A stretch of 64,000 nt of DNA from Pempheris klunzingeri (taxonomy: Eukaryota; Chordata; Actinopteri; Acropomatiformes; Pempheridae): NCBI RefSeq assembly GCF_042242105.1, contig NC_092014.1, forward strand, positions 13,717,874 through 13,781,873, in the 5' to 3' direction. Below the pieces are notes generated by a model that saw only the letters and a list, made by a program, of their open reading frames with translations, was not told the origin of the DNA and ran no database searches. The translations under genes and the position numbers were made by a program. Shown one piece after another: positions 1 to 11,246 of this stretch. Each line of letters opens with the position of its first letter. Position 1 is the first letter of the stretch.

Positions 1-480
1 TCAGGTGATAACAAATCTGCAGAACAGACATGTACTGTGATGGACATGCTGAAGCATTGACAAGTTCCTCAACTGTAAAATGTCCACATCAGTCCATATC
101 TGTGACATTGTCCTGTGCTAAACAAACCTTAAGGATTCTTATCAAGATGTGTGTTTATGTTTAATGATTTTTGTATTTTCTAAAGCCAAAAATTAATATT
201 TTGATCACTGTCTGCGTCATAAAACTACATCAAGTGCCTGGCTGGTATATTTCCATGGTGGCAAACATGTAAAAATGTCTGCAATGGGCTGAAGAAGTGA
301 TGCAGTTTGTAGACACGGAGAAAGACACAACAAACTATGTCACCCTGTGGACTAAGTTGAACCAATGAAATAACCAAGACCAGTTATTGTTTAAAGCCTC
401 TCCTGACCAGCTTGCTCTCATGTTCGATATAATTTCCTCACTGCAACTAATGTGTTCATCTGTTTTTCACGTCGCGGAGG
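1..480. other. Upstream flank of haspin, no gene seen
   Basis: AT-rich sequence without a supportable reading frame or recognisable RNA. It lies 5' of the duplicated first exon of haspin. No clear TATA box, CpG island or cell-cycle promoter element was found by eye, so the haspin promoter may sit here or further upstream, outside the window. Confidence 0.5.
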
Positions 481-623
481 AGGAGGAGTAATGCTGCTAA
501 CCACAGAGATGTGCGTCCTGCTAAGAAAAAGGCCATGCTATGTCTGATTGAGAAGAGCCTTGATGAGGAGAACATCCCCTCTCCCTCCGCCCCTCAGCCT
601 GCTCAGCGGAGCAAGACAACCAG
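481..623 (+). other. Upstream duplicate of haspin first coding exon (alternative or fossil exon)
   Basis: This block resembles the first coding exon at 942-1091. Both read R-P-A-K-[KR]-K-A near the start, share DEENI, continue through a proline-rich stretch into PAQ.SKT, and end in a donor of the form CAG|GTCTGTG in phase 2. Fifteen bases (562-576 versus 1030-1044) are identical. The first ATG here (491) is out of frame with the conserved peptide. The in-frame ATG at 535 would give a shorter start (MLCLIEKS...), and joining the donor after 623 to the acceptor before 1787 keeps the frame. It is therefore either an alternative first exon or a decaying copy. The duplication is visible in the sequence; its use is inference. 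Confidence 0.6.
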
Positions 624-954
624 GTCTGTGAACTAACATGAGGCTGGCACTTTTGAGTGATGGCATTATTTCATTAATATGCATGTTGTAATGAATAAAC
701 TGATATTTTATGACAATTAACCAATTATAGATTCATAATATTACAATTACTTGTGAAAAATTCTTTAAATTTGCATTACTAATCCGATGCCAAAAGGTTT
801 TAGAATATTTTTTCTATCCATCCTAGTCTATCTGTGAGGCTCTTTGCATCATTTAATATCTTAAAGTTTTTATTCCATGACCTACTTGCTCATGCTCCAT
901 ATCCTTCCTTGCTCATCACATTTTAACATTTTCTTTATTAATAGAAAGAAGAAA

Positions 955-3900
955 ATGAGTGTTTCCAGTGGTACAGCTGTCCGTCCTGCCAAGAGAAAAG
1001 CCAAATTATGTGTGACAGAGTCCAGCAGCGATGAGGAGAACATCTGCAGGCCCTGTCCTCCCTGTCCTGCTCAGCAGAGCAAGACAAACAGGTCTGTGCA
1101 CAAAAAAGCATGAGCACATTACGAAAACACAAAGGACAGTCAGCGTGTTGTTTTGTGGGTCTGTTTTTTAGTGTTCCTATGACAGTGTCTGCAAACAGAC
1201 ATCTGAGAATACTGGCAATAACAGGGGAGAGCCGACCATTCTTACAATATCCACCATTCGCTGTTAGTGCTGCTTTTTGAGATCTCAGATCTGTGGCTGT
1301 TTTGAAAATCAAAATAATGACAAATACCCATCAGCGCTCCCCAGAGCCTAAAAGATTGTCTTTAAATCATTTTTTTCATTTAGTCTGACTAACAATCCAC
1401 AAACACAGGTTTTTAATTTTATGATATCAAACAGAGAAAAGCATCAAATCTTCATATTTCATATTAGTGTTTTTGAATTATTTGAACAAGAGGTGTCAGT
1501 CATAGATTAATCTTCTGGCGATTTGCCTTTTGATATACAGTATTGTCAAATTGTTACACACTACTCAGATTTTAACTTTGTTCCCACAGTTGAGCCTCTC
1601 AGGCAGCCCTTCCTCTTGGCCTAGAATCAAACCATAACTCTATAAGTGTTTGATTTGTGGAGAATATTTTGTGAAATGGAATAACAGAATATGGTCGTAT
1701 ATCAAGATACATCCACTGAAAGCTGATGTCCACCATAATCTCCACCATAAAACCATTGGCTTTCTTCCTCCTCTCCTTTTTCTTAGTGTTCATCCTCCCT
1801 CTGCGGGCCGTTTTGTCACCCGCCGCAGACGTGCTGTGGTCAAGCCCAAACTCCCTATAGCAACATTCAGTATGCTCAACTCTTCAGATGACTTTACTTC
1901 TGGAGCCTTTGGTTCCACAAGGATTCTTCAGCCTTCTACGAGGAGGAGGAGGGTCCCGCCAGTCTTATCAAGTGCGGAGAACTCTGTGAATGCTGCAGGG
2001 ACTGCCAGCTTTGCCACTAACCCCTTCAGAGAGATATCCCTCAATGAGTCGGCGGATCGCAGCCTCGTCCCCTGCCCCAGGAAACCCATCTTTTGCTCTA
2101 CGCCCTCAGCAGACCCCTTCATGAAACGGCAACGCCATAAACCCGAATCCATCAATGATCAATCTCCCACCCCTCTGTCCATGTTGTCAACCGTCAGCTG
2201 TATAGGTGTCTTAAGCACATTCCAAGAAGACGTGGATTCACCCGGCCAGTCCGTCTCCCCGCCTCATTCTGAGGTGAAGCTGCACTCCAGCCTTGTTGAG
2301 AAAGAACCTTCTGGGGATTTATTTTTGGAGCCCGAGAGCACCAACAAAACAAGTAGCTGTAGTGAGGAGGCCAAAAGCCACAGCGAGGGCATAAAAAACA
2401 AGACTGCCGGGCAATTATCAAGTCTAAATCTGCTCTCTACAGATGACAGTGAAAGGAGCAGTCACTTTGTGTCAGCAGCAGGAGTGGAGCTGCAGTGGCT
2501 GATAGAGGTTCTGAAGGAGAACTGTTTGACCGAGCGCTGCACAGTGCAGCTGGAAAGGCTGCACAGCCTCACTGCGACTCAGCTCAGCAGCCAAACAACC
2601 TACTCATCCTGTTTGGAACTTTCAGACGCTGTCGACAGCCGGCAAACAAATGAAGATCCACTGTCTGCAGACAGCGTTCAAAATATTGACCCTCCACAGT
2701 CTTCAGAACCATTATTTAATCTGCGTTTATCTGTGACTAACAACGCTAGTGCTTATTTACAGTCAATAAATGGATCTGAGTCTCCTGAACATGTAGCTTC
2801 ACAAACCAACAGTCAAAGCATTAACAATTCACTATCCGTTCACTGTAAGCAGCCGGTACTTTATGTTGACTCTACCCACCACATTGACAGCAGCGTTGAG
2901 TTTATCATGGGAACACAATTACCAGGCACCAGCCCTGGCGAGGAGACTGTCGCAGTGAAGGAAAAATGTCTGGCTAAGAAATGCACAGTTCAGCTCAAAA
3001 AATGCGCTGTGCCACAACTTGCTTATCAGCAACTCAAAGGGTTCACGCTGCAGAAAAAGGCAGCTTTGGTCTGTGATGAGAAGTCTGCTAATCCAGATGA
3101 AAACAAGTCTGAAAATGGCCATTCAAATAATTTCAGTGACCCAGAAGATCTTGCATGCTCAGGAGAAGTGATGGCGTCAGTTAGACAGTCAGTAAACAGC
3201 AGCAGTCCAGCAGCTCAGGAACGATCTGATGACCCAGATACAGAAGAAAAGGCAGCGGTGCTCAAAAACATGCTCAAAAAGAAATGTCTAACTGACAAAC
3301 TCATTGTTGAGGTAAAGAGAATAACTTTATCACAATTGAGAGAAATTCTGCAGCTCAAAAACACAAAAGTGAAATCACCCACAGATATGTCAGACTCAGC
3401 CAGTGATGACAAGACAGAGAATGACTACCAGTCTGAGAGTGACACTAATCACTGTAATGAGGACACTTCTGCCATGACAGCCAATACGACAAAAAGAGGC
3501 TCTACTAGTTTTGAAGACAAGATTGCTTCAGACAAAGAAGAAGTCTTAAAGAACATTTGCAGCATTCCCCACAAAAGAAAAAAGACGTCTTTGGCTCCCA
3601 GGGAGAAGAAAAGGAGGAGCACGTCCGCAGACCGACCTGGGACGACCAGGAAGGCATGTGTGAGCGGTCTGAGTGTGAGTCGGTGGAAAAACAAAGGCAG
3701 CGCCAGCACACACGTGTTCACAGGCAGGACTGCACAGACGGGCGGTAACAAGGCCGTGGACTGCAGCATCAACGAGCTCCTGTCCACACAACACAAGCAG
3801 CCAAGGGTGAGAACGACATACACACAAACAGAGCACAGTACGGCTGAAACATTATGTCCGTTTGCTGAAGGTCTATTGACAGTTTGGAGTACTTATTCCT

Positions 3901-5114
3901 CTTGAAAAATCACGTGATTGGTCAAATGTTTATTGTTAATTGAGACAATCTTGATGTCTGTCCACTTTGTCAGGGACAATCAGTGATTAACGGTGCTCCA
4001 ATCAGGGTTTTTGGGGCTGATTGCTGGAAGTGGTATTGGCCGATATGATGACTGATCACAGGGTCTATTTGAAGCCTTCTATTTATCGTGTAACATTATT
4101 TCTTATTTAACTATTACGAACAGGATTGCATACATAAGTGTATGCAGCCCACTCTTGGTCATTGGGAGCAGTTTTGAGCTTTACAAATATAGATTTTCTG
4201 CACAAAAACAAAATCTAAAATGAAAATAAAAGCTAAATGTGCAAAACACACCAAGTTAGAATAATGAATTATTTATTATATATATACACATATACTGAGG
4301 CAACGAAAAATTCCAACAGACAGAATAGACACAGGGCCTTTATTAATTTATTCCAACTTTAGTGACCATAAAAAACTGCAACATGAAAAGACTAGAGCCC
4401 AAATTTTGCCACTCTTTTTTTTTTCCACTACCATTCAGCTTAACTTTTGTTTTTGTAAAGTTTTACATCAAAATAAATACTTAGAAGTAGAATAGAATAG
4501 AAGTTATCAGCCAGTGTCCGGCCCGCCCAGCTGATCTTTGTTTTTAGCCTCGGGGGGGACTAATGCACATGGTGTCCAAAGTCAAACTACGATGTCCATG
4601 CTGTGTGTAGGAGCTGCTGGGAACTACCATGAATTTGTCCACCCCAGTGAAAGCGAGTCGGCTCAACCTGTCGTCTCTGTTGGCTGATTTCACACCTAAC
4701 ACGCACACCTGGAGCCGACTCAAAGCAGCCTTGTCTGTTCATCGCAAGGGCATGGGTAAGAACCACACACACACACACACACACACACATTCACACACAC
4801 ACCACTAAGTTGTAATGCGTTCTAGACTATCAACATGTTTTAATTTTTCATTTTAAATCTGTGTCCTCATGATGTTCGATGCCCATCGTCCCTTGTTTAT
4901 GTTTTTTGAAATTTTTATTTTACTTGTCTCTTCCTCGTTCCCTCTCTTTAGTACTACTCACTCCGAAGAGTTTATGCCTGTCAGTGTCGGGCTGTCACGG
5001 TGGAGCAGAGCTGGCGGATATCAGCCAGGATCTCTTTGCCACCCCCTTTCGGACTCCGTTCTCCAAACGCCTCCAATCACAGCTGCTGAGCCGCGACTCA
5101 CCGGTACAGCACAC

Positions 5115-5163
<49 letters not shown>

Positions 5164-8100
5164 TATTCATCCACATCACAATAACACACATGAATGGGTT
5201 ATTACACTTGATGGGAATCTCCTGTCTGTATGTGTCTCACCTTCTCCCTGCTGTCTTGTGTTACAGGTTAATTGTGAGGATGGAGATCTGTCGGATGCAG
5301 AGAAGGTGTATGCTGAGTGCGGCCAGCAGCGCCCTCTGCCCTGGGAGGCGCGTGTACTCCCTGAACGTATGAAACAGTGCGTGAAGATAGGGGAGGGGAC
5401 CTTCGGTGAGGTCTTCTCCACCACCAATGCTTCGGGAGACACTGTTGCACTCAAAGTATGTCTGTTTGTTTTATATATCTGTGCATTAGTTTATGTGTTT
5501 GGTATTGTATTGCCTAAGATCTTAAGATATAAACCATATTCATCCTAAGTGTACCGTTGTTTGTGACAGAGTATTCTGAACTCAAGGCTTACTTACTAAC
5601 ATTTTCAACTGCTTTTGACTATATTCTATTGCCTTCTCCTCTGAATTAAACTTGCTCATCATATTATATAAAGATCTTATATGAGATCTACAACATTAAT
5701 ATAGCATTAAACTACTCTGGGCTGTGTAAAGATACACTGGATTAATGGCATCCTGAGCAGAGAATCAAGTCGCACTCACTGTGTGCGTTGGAATTGGAGC
5801 TTCTCTGTCCTTTGTTTTGGTCTTTGGGACTGCCGTGTGTGCATGTTAGTGAATCTGAGCCGAGAGACCCAGCCACTGGAGGAGAGGGGAGAGGGGAAGG
5901 GTGACGCACTATTTTATTTTGGTCTGGAGATGCTGAGATCCCATGTAGAGACTTAAGGTATGAAATTTCAGTTACATGATAACAAGTGGCTAAAGCTAAC
6001 TTGTTACGACACCTAAGCATATGTCATCTGAGGAAGCTCCTGTGGAAAATAGCCAGCGAATGTGCCTTGAGTTCAAAATATTTTACCACATATTTGTGTT
6101 TCCTCAGTCAAGAGTGAACTTGCATGCTTAGGAATTGTGTGATAGTTTGGAAATAGCAAATAGATAAAGATTTGTTATAAATGTTCAATGCAAGGCAGTA
6201 AACTGCATGTGTGTGATCTGCAGTTTAAACAGTGGCTCTTGTCCTGACAGATCATTCCAGTAGAGGGCAGTGAGAAGGTGAACGGAGAGGACCAGAAGAC
6301 CTTTGGAGAGATTCTACATGAGATTATTATCTCAAAGTAAGAAGTACATGTCGTATATCACACTGCTCTATTTGCTGGGATGCATTAACATAGTCTGTTA
6401 CCATCATATGTGCATTAAAGAAGTTGTAACACCTAAGGTGTAAACCACATGTGAATAGCTCAGCAGGCTGCCCTGACTAAACGGCATTGTGTGTTTTTCT
6501 TCCAGGGAGCTGAGCAGCCTGAAGGAGAAGCAGCAGAATCAGACTCATGGATTTATTGGACTCAAAGAGTAAGAACTCCCTCTTGTCTCTGTCTAGTAGC
6601 ATCTGTTAGTAGCCTTGAGTGTAAATGTGACTTGACTCGTTTCCTCGCAGTCTTCACTGCGTTCAAGGCTGCTACCCTCCAGATTTCCTAAATGCTTGGG
6701 ACGCCTTCGACCAGCAGAAAGGCTCTGAGAATGACAGACCAGGTCAGTGAGAGAAAAGCCAGTTCACATTTTGTTGAACGTTCACATTAAATATCCATTG
6801 ATGCAGAGAATTCATGTTTTTTTTTTTTTTTTAAAGATGGTCTACCTTTAACAAGGGGTAGAAATCTATCTATCTAGGACCAGGCTGTGTGTTTTTCTTC
6901 TTTTTCATCACATGTCTCCTTTTTGCTTAGATTTCTTTGAAAAGGATCAGTTATTCATAATCCTGGAGTTTGAGTTTGGAGGCACAGACATAGAGAACAG
7001 CAATGGAACGGTAAGCACGCCGCAATCAGAGTGACGGTCGCTCAGTACCTTCTCTCTGTGCCATACAGGGTTTTATGGTGATGTTGAGTATTCACCGATC
7101 ATGTCAAAACATCTGTGTCCCTGACAAAGGTGAAGCTATTACTCTGAGATGGAGCTTCAGCCCACTTGAGTTGCATCTTCACAAGCAGTTTTCTTCAAAT
7201 TCTTTTGAGTAAACTGCAGTCCAGTGTGCCTGCTCCTTAACTTTTATGACTCTGAAGTCTAAATTCTTGCCAGTTTTAATATTGTAGCCAGAGCTTCTCT
7301 GTACTCTCTTCTCAGACAGACGTCCCACTGCTTTTGCACACTAACTGTAAAAACATGCTCAAACATTAATGAAAAGACTACATACATAAAAATAGTAGTC
7401 CCTTGAAATGAGAATAAGGTCTAACGTGATGTCAGTTAGACCTTTAATATGTATGCTGGAGATAATCCTGAAAGAACATTGAAGAAGAAGCTGAACATCC
7501 AAATGAAATGCTTAGCTTTTGCAAACAGTGTTTTTAATTGGAAAATCAGGCGACTGTATTTTTTAAAATCATTTAGCCTGTGCTGTAAAACGTCTGTTCG
7601 TGGTGTGAGAGAGCAAATGCATTCCTTTAATTCAAGCCTTTATTTTGTTTTCAAGCTGGCATCTTTGGTGGTGGCGAAGAGCATCCTTCATCAGGTTACC
7701 GCTGCCTTGGCTGTTGCTGAGCAGGAGTTGCATTTTGAACACAGGTAGAGTCTGTGATTGTCTGTGTGCACCAGGCCCTGAGCACGCAGAGCAGAACAAT
7801 ACAACATGTATATAATCAGCAGATACTCACATTTGAGAATCAGAAAGTGTCACTGTTTTTGCTTAAAAAAAAAAAAAACTAAACGAAAATTGTTTCTGAA
7901 TAATTTTTTGTGAATCAACTAATTGCTTTGCATCTGATAGTTTCAGCCCATAATGGCCATCACTGGATTCCTGTGTCTTTAGTGGATCCATAGATCCAAT
8001 GTGCTTCAAGTATTTCATACGTAAACTGTGGCATGAGTTCATGTGATCACATCTTTTGTATCATTACTGAATGAATACATACAAACAGCCTCCAAAACAT

Positions 8101-9282
8101 CAGACACATTAAATTTGATGCCTGAACAGCTTGAACTCCAACTGCCACATAAGGTGGGAAATGTGATATTCATTCATCAAACCTTTGGCGTGAGCCGACT
8201 CGGTGACATGGTCGGTGTGCATGTGGTGTCAGTGTGTTGAACGATTTGTCGGTGTCCTGTTTCAGCAACTTTATCTCCCCGTGCTCTTTACTGCAGGGAC
8301 CTCCACTGGGGCAACGTGCTGGTCAAAGCAACCAAGCAGAAGACGGGGAGCTTCCTCTTGAACGGAGAAGCCCACTCTGTGGAAACCAAAGGGGTGCTGG
8401 TCCGCATCATTGACTACTCTCTATCCAGACTAGAAATTGGTAGATATATATATATATTTTTGATCTTCCACTTGTCACATTTTGGCCATCTTTAGTCCTG
8501 TTAAAGTCATGAACAGTAATACAAGCATATTAAAATCTTATTCTCTCTCAGATGATCTCACAGTGTCCTGTGATATCTCGGAGGACGAGCAGCTTTTCAT
8601 GGGCCAGGGGGACTACCAGTTTGATATCTACAGGCTGATGAGACAGGAGAATGGGTCAGTGCGTTTGTGTGTCAGTGGAGTTTCTCTGTGCTCTAAAGGC
8701 GACACATGAGGCTACTTAACAAGGCACAGCTTAAAAATACCATATCTTATTATACATAAATAATAGAATAATATGTAGGATAACAGAGGCAGCATTGGAC
8801 GTGTTATTGATTTGACTTTGACTTGGGTGAATCAATATGTCATCTAGAAATACAAGTCAGCTGAATGGTCAGAAATCCCAAACACCAAGGCTTTTCTTAT
8901 CACACATACCACTAATAACAAAAATACATACATTTAAATACATATAAAAGGTGGTATAGATCTTCAACATTATTTGTCGTCTTGTGAACAGTCCTGCTCA
9001 TTTACAGTATTAAACTAGCATCTCATGGTTGTTGTATTACTGAATAATTAACGCCATGCTTCTCGTTTTATCCGTCTCAGAAACAACTGGAGTAACTACC
9101 ACCCTCACACCAACGTGCTGTGGCTCCACTACCTGTGCTCCAAGCTGCTTTCTATGAGGTACCGCGGCTCTGGAGGGAGGGGTGCCAAGGACATGCGAGA
9201 GGCGCTCACTCGTTTCTATGACAACATCCTCCAGTACAGCTCTGCCACTGAGGTGCTGCAAAACTGCCCCATGTTTCAGTAG
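955..9282 (+). CDS. haspin: Haspin, serine/threonine kinase for histone H3 Thr3
   Basis: Mitotic kinase that phosphorylates histone H3 Thr3 to recruit the chromosomal passenger complex to centromeres. Proposed coding exons: 955-1091, 1787-3806, 4611-4755, 4952-5103, 5267-5455, 6251-6336, 6506-6568, 6651-6742, 6931-7010, 7656-7744, 8297-8439, 8552-8654, 9081-9282. All phases agree and give 1166 aa, against about 800 in human, the excess being in the N-terminus. The kinase domain shows GEGTFGEVF (from about residue 858), VALK with Lys881, HRDLHWGN (1017-1024) and DYS at 1057-1059 in place of the usual DYT of the family. DAEKVY just before the domain and the C-terminal SSATE segment match vertebrate haspins. 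The N-terminus is disordered, with a basic HKRKK...KKRR segment (about 3568-3625) and a CSTP site at Thr151. Start chosen at ATG 955, after a likely acceptor near 941. A 5' untranslated exon probably lies upstream. Confidence 0.93.
2511..3323 (+). repeat. haspin: Three copies of a ~18-residue motif inside the haspin N-terminus
   Basis: Within the large exon, three segments share the pattern L/V-K-x-x-C-L-[TA]-x-[RK]-x-[TI]-V-[QE]-[LV]-[EK]. They start at 2511 (residue about 288, LKENCLTERCTVQLERL), 2955 (about 436, VKEKCLAKKCTVQLKK) and 3273 (about 542, LKKKCLTDKLIVEVKR). Each is followed by a Q-L pair and preceded by acidic residues. The spacing (about 440 and 320 bp) and divergence suggest old internal duplications or a repeated binding motif. 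No named domain was recognised. Confidence 0.75.
4763..4803. repeat. (CA)n microsatellite just after haspin exon 3 donor
   Basis: A CA dinucleotide run with one TT interruption begins about 8 bp downstream of the exon 3 donor (exon end 4755), inside the short intron before exon 4. Confidence 0.9.
5109..5165. repeat. Hexanucleotide (ACATAC)n microsatellite in haspin intron 4
   Basis: About nine tandem copies of a six-base unit start within 6 bp of the exon 4 donor (exon end 5103). The array creates artefactual His-Ile, Tyr-Thr or Tyr-Val reading frames that are not genes. Confidence 0.92.
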
Positions 9283-9724
9283 TATGTGAGCTGTGAACAC
9301 ACGAGGTGTGAGGAAGCTCACACACAGACTGGTTTTTTAATATGAAGGTGGTTCAGTGTATCTGTGTCCTCTTCAGTCAGCCTCCTCTAGTCAGCAGTCT
9401 GCCTGCCATCACTGATGACCTCTGACCTGTAAAGACAGTTATTGATCCACTTGTAACACGACGGCAGAGATGAAGGTCACTTAATGCATAGTGTAAACAG
9501 AACTGTCATTTGACAAAGGTTATTAAAATTAACATTTGAAAATGATGTATTCATGTGTCTTAAATTTTGTTAATGGAGGTTATTTGTGCCCGTATTTTTA
9601 TAACTGATTAGATCCAGTTGTCATTTTTCTCCAAAAATTATTTATCAATACATTTTTATCTGATATTTAACATCACTGAAAAGTAGTATTGTGATCACAA
9701 ATGTTGTCTACATTAGTGCTAAAG

Positions 9725-10030
9725 TGACTAGTTGATTTATTGAGTTACTTGATTGACAGGAATTTAATTTCCAACAATTTTAATGATCGTTTCATTCATT
9801 TATCGATCAAAAATGCCAAATTCTCTTCGGTTTCAGCCTCTCAGACGTGAGCATTGGCTGCTTTTCTGTGTTGTACAGTAAACTGAACACCTTCAGGGTT
9901 TTCCTGCTATTGTTGACCAAGCAATTGGAAGACGTGACCTCGGGCTCGAGGAAACGGTGATGGGCATTGTTGTCTGACATTTACCGACAGATTACTGTGA
10001 TGAAAATAATTGTCGGTTGCAGCCCTAATC
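9725..10030 (+). repeat. Dispersed fish repeat, copy A
   Basis: Carries the landmarks of a family seen several times in this window: a TTATCGAT-type motif near one end, an AAAATGCCAAAT...TTCAGCCTCTCA...TGCTTTTCTGTG core, a GTTGACCAA box, and an end reading ATGAAAATAATTGTCGGTTGCAGCCCT. The same order of blocks recurs at 18370-18612. No coding capacity was seen. The ending resembles very common teleost interspersed repeats, but no name can be assigned without a library search. Confidence 0.65.
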
Positions 10031-11026
10031 AGGATATCAGCCACAAAGTCTGTCTGTGGAAGTGTGAGACTCCAGATTATCTGTAGAATCAGATCTGAAT
10101 CACAATGCGTTGCTCTTTTGTAAAACAACTTTAAAACATGAAACATTTTTGCATTAACGTGATGAAAGAGTCTGATGTACCAACTATGGAACAAAAATTC
10201 CTAATTGGTTATTTTATTAGTAAACTTTTTCTCAATCAAATTTCAAGAAAACTCACAATACTACATAAAGTGATTTTACCCACCTGTAACAGGTGGCCCA
10301 TTATGAGCAGGTGCCACCTATAATTTCTCACCCATGATATTCTGTAATTTCTATGAATTTTGAGATTATGGTTCACCGGTACACAAAGAAGAAGCACTTA
10401 CAAAAACAAAATATTTTATTCAAATTGTTCATTAAGATTATCATACATTTTTGCATTGAAACAAGCTTCATTTTGGTATGGTGAGTCATGGGTGTCCGTA
10501 TTGACGAGGATCTTGATTGAATACGTCGAATGCTTCCATACGCAAAGAGACACTTGGTTGTTGATTTTAAGAAATGTACATTTGCTTGGAATAAACGTGT
10601 GATGAGATTAGAGCAAAGTTTCAAAGGTTGCATTTAAAAAAGGAAGACTGCTTTTAAAAAAACAGATATGGAGACATTCCAAACTATACAAACAAGATCC
10701 GGCAGGCCTATGTTCTGAGAAGAGGTCAGGCATGTGTTTGAGAAGCACTTTTTGGTTGAGCTTTGAGGCAATGTTTGAGATGGCCTTGCTGGTGATGAGC
10801 CCATATGTCTTTTGATGTGTCATGTCATATCTGTCTGTCTGGGTGGGTGGTTTGACTTAAGTCACTTTCAGGGACACACGCCAGACTTAAAATTGGGGAC
10901 TGTGCCTGTGCAACTGGGGACAAAAGTCGTGGCCCTCATTGGTAAAACTTTTGGGTCAATAGTTAGGGTAAGTCTTGAGGAAATTAGCGCAAGTCTCTGT
11001 AGATGCCCCAAAAGTGACTTAAGTAA

Positions 11027-11027
<1 letters not shown>

Positions 11028-11065
<38 letters not shown>

Positions 11066-11125
11066 AAGCAAACGGATGTATATAAGAAGCAATGAACTGT
11101 ATATGAGGAAATGTGCTTGCAGCTG

Positions 11126-11165
<40 letters not shown>
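11028..11165. repeat. Two (TG)n microsatellites beyond the fam184b stop
   Basis: TG runs at about 11028-11063 and 11127-11165 are separated by some 60 bp of unique sequence. The second ends only about 9 bp from the fam184b stop codon (TGA at 11176-11174, minus strand), so the proximal 3'UTR on the minus strand would be rich in CA repeats. Confidence 0.9.
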
Positions 11166-11168
<3 letters not shown>

Positions 11169-11173
11169 TGTGC

Positions 11174-11246
11174 TCAGAAGGAGAAGTATTTGGTGAACCA
11201 CTCCTGTTTTAGCCCCTCTGTCCCCCTCTGCTCCAGATATGGGCCC
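11174..11246 (-). CDS. fam184b: fam184b terminal exon encoding the conserved QEWFTKYFSF tail
   Basis: A 73-base exon too short to stand out alone. Read on the minus strand, an acceptor (TTTCGTAG before 11246) opens into GPYLEQRG...QEWFTKYFSF and a stop. The final decapeptide matches the C-terminus typical of FAM184 proteins (QEWFARYF-type). It joins in phase 2 to exon 17, whose unspliced frame hits a stop within the donor itself (AATCAG|GTAATC), so the family C-terminus is reached only by splicing. Confidence 0.87.

Larger units (their letters stand above)
9283..11173. other. Haspin 3' region and haspin-fam184b tail-to-tail interval
   Basis: Holds the haspin 3'UTR, with a candidate ATTAAA poly(A) signal near 9523 about 240 bp past the stop. 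It then has a dispersed repeat copy (about 9725-10030) and AT-rich sequence up to two TG microsatellites. The fam184b 3'UTR must extend leftward on the minus strand from 11173. No further gene was seen. The short frames between 10100 and 10830 show no family resemblance. Confidence 0.6.
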
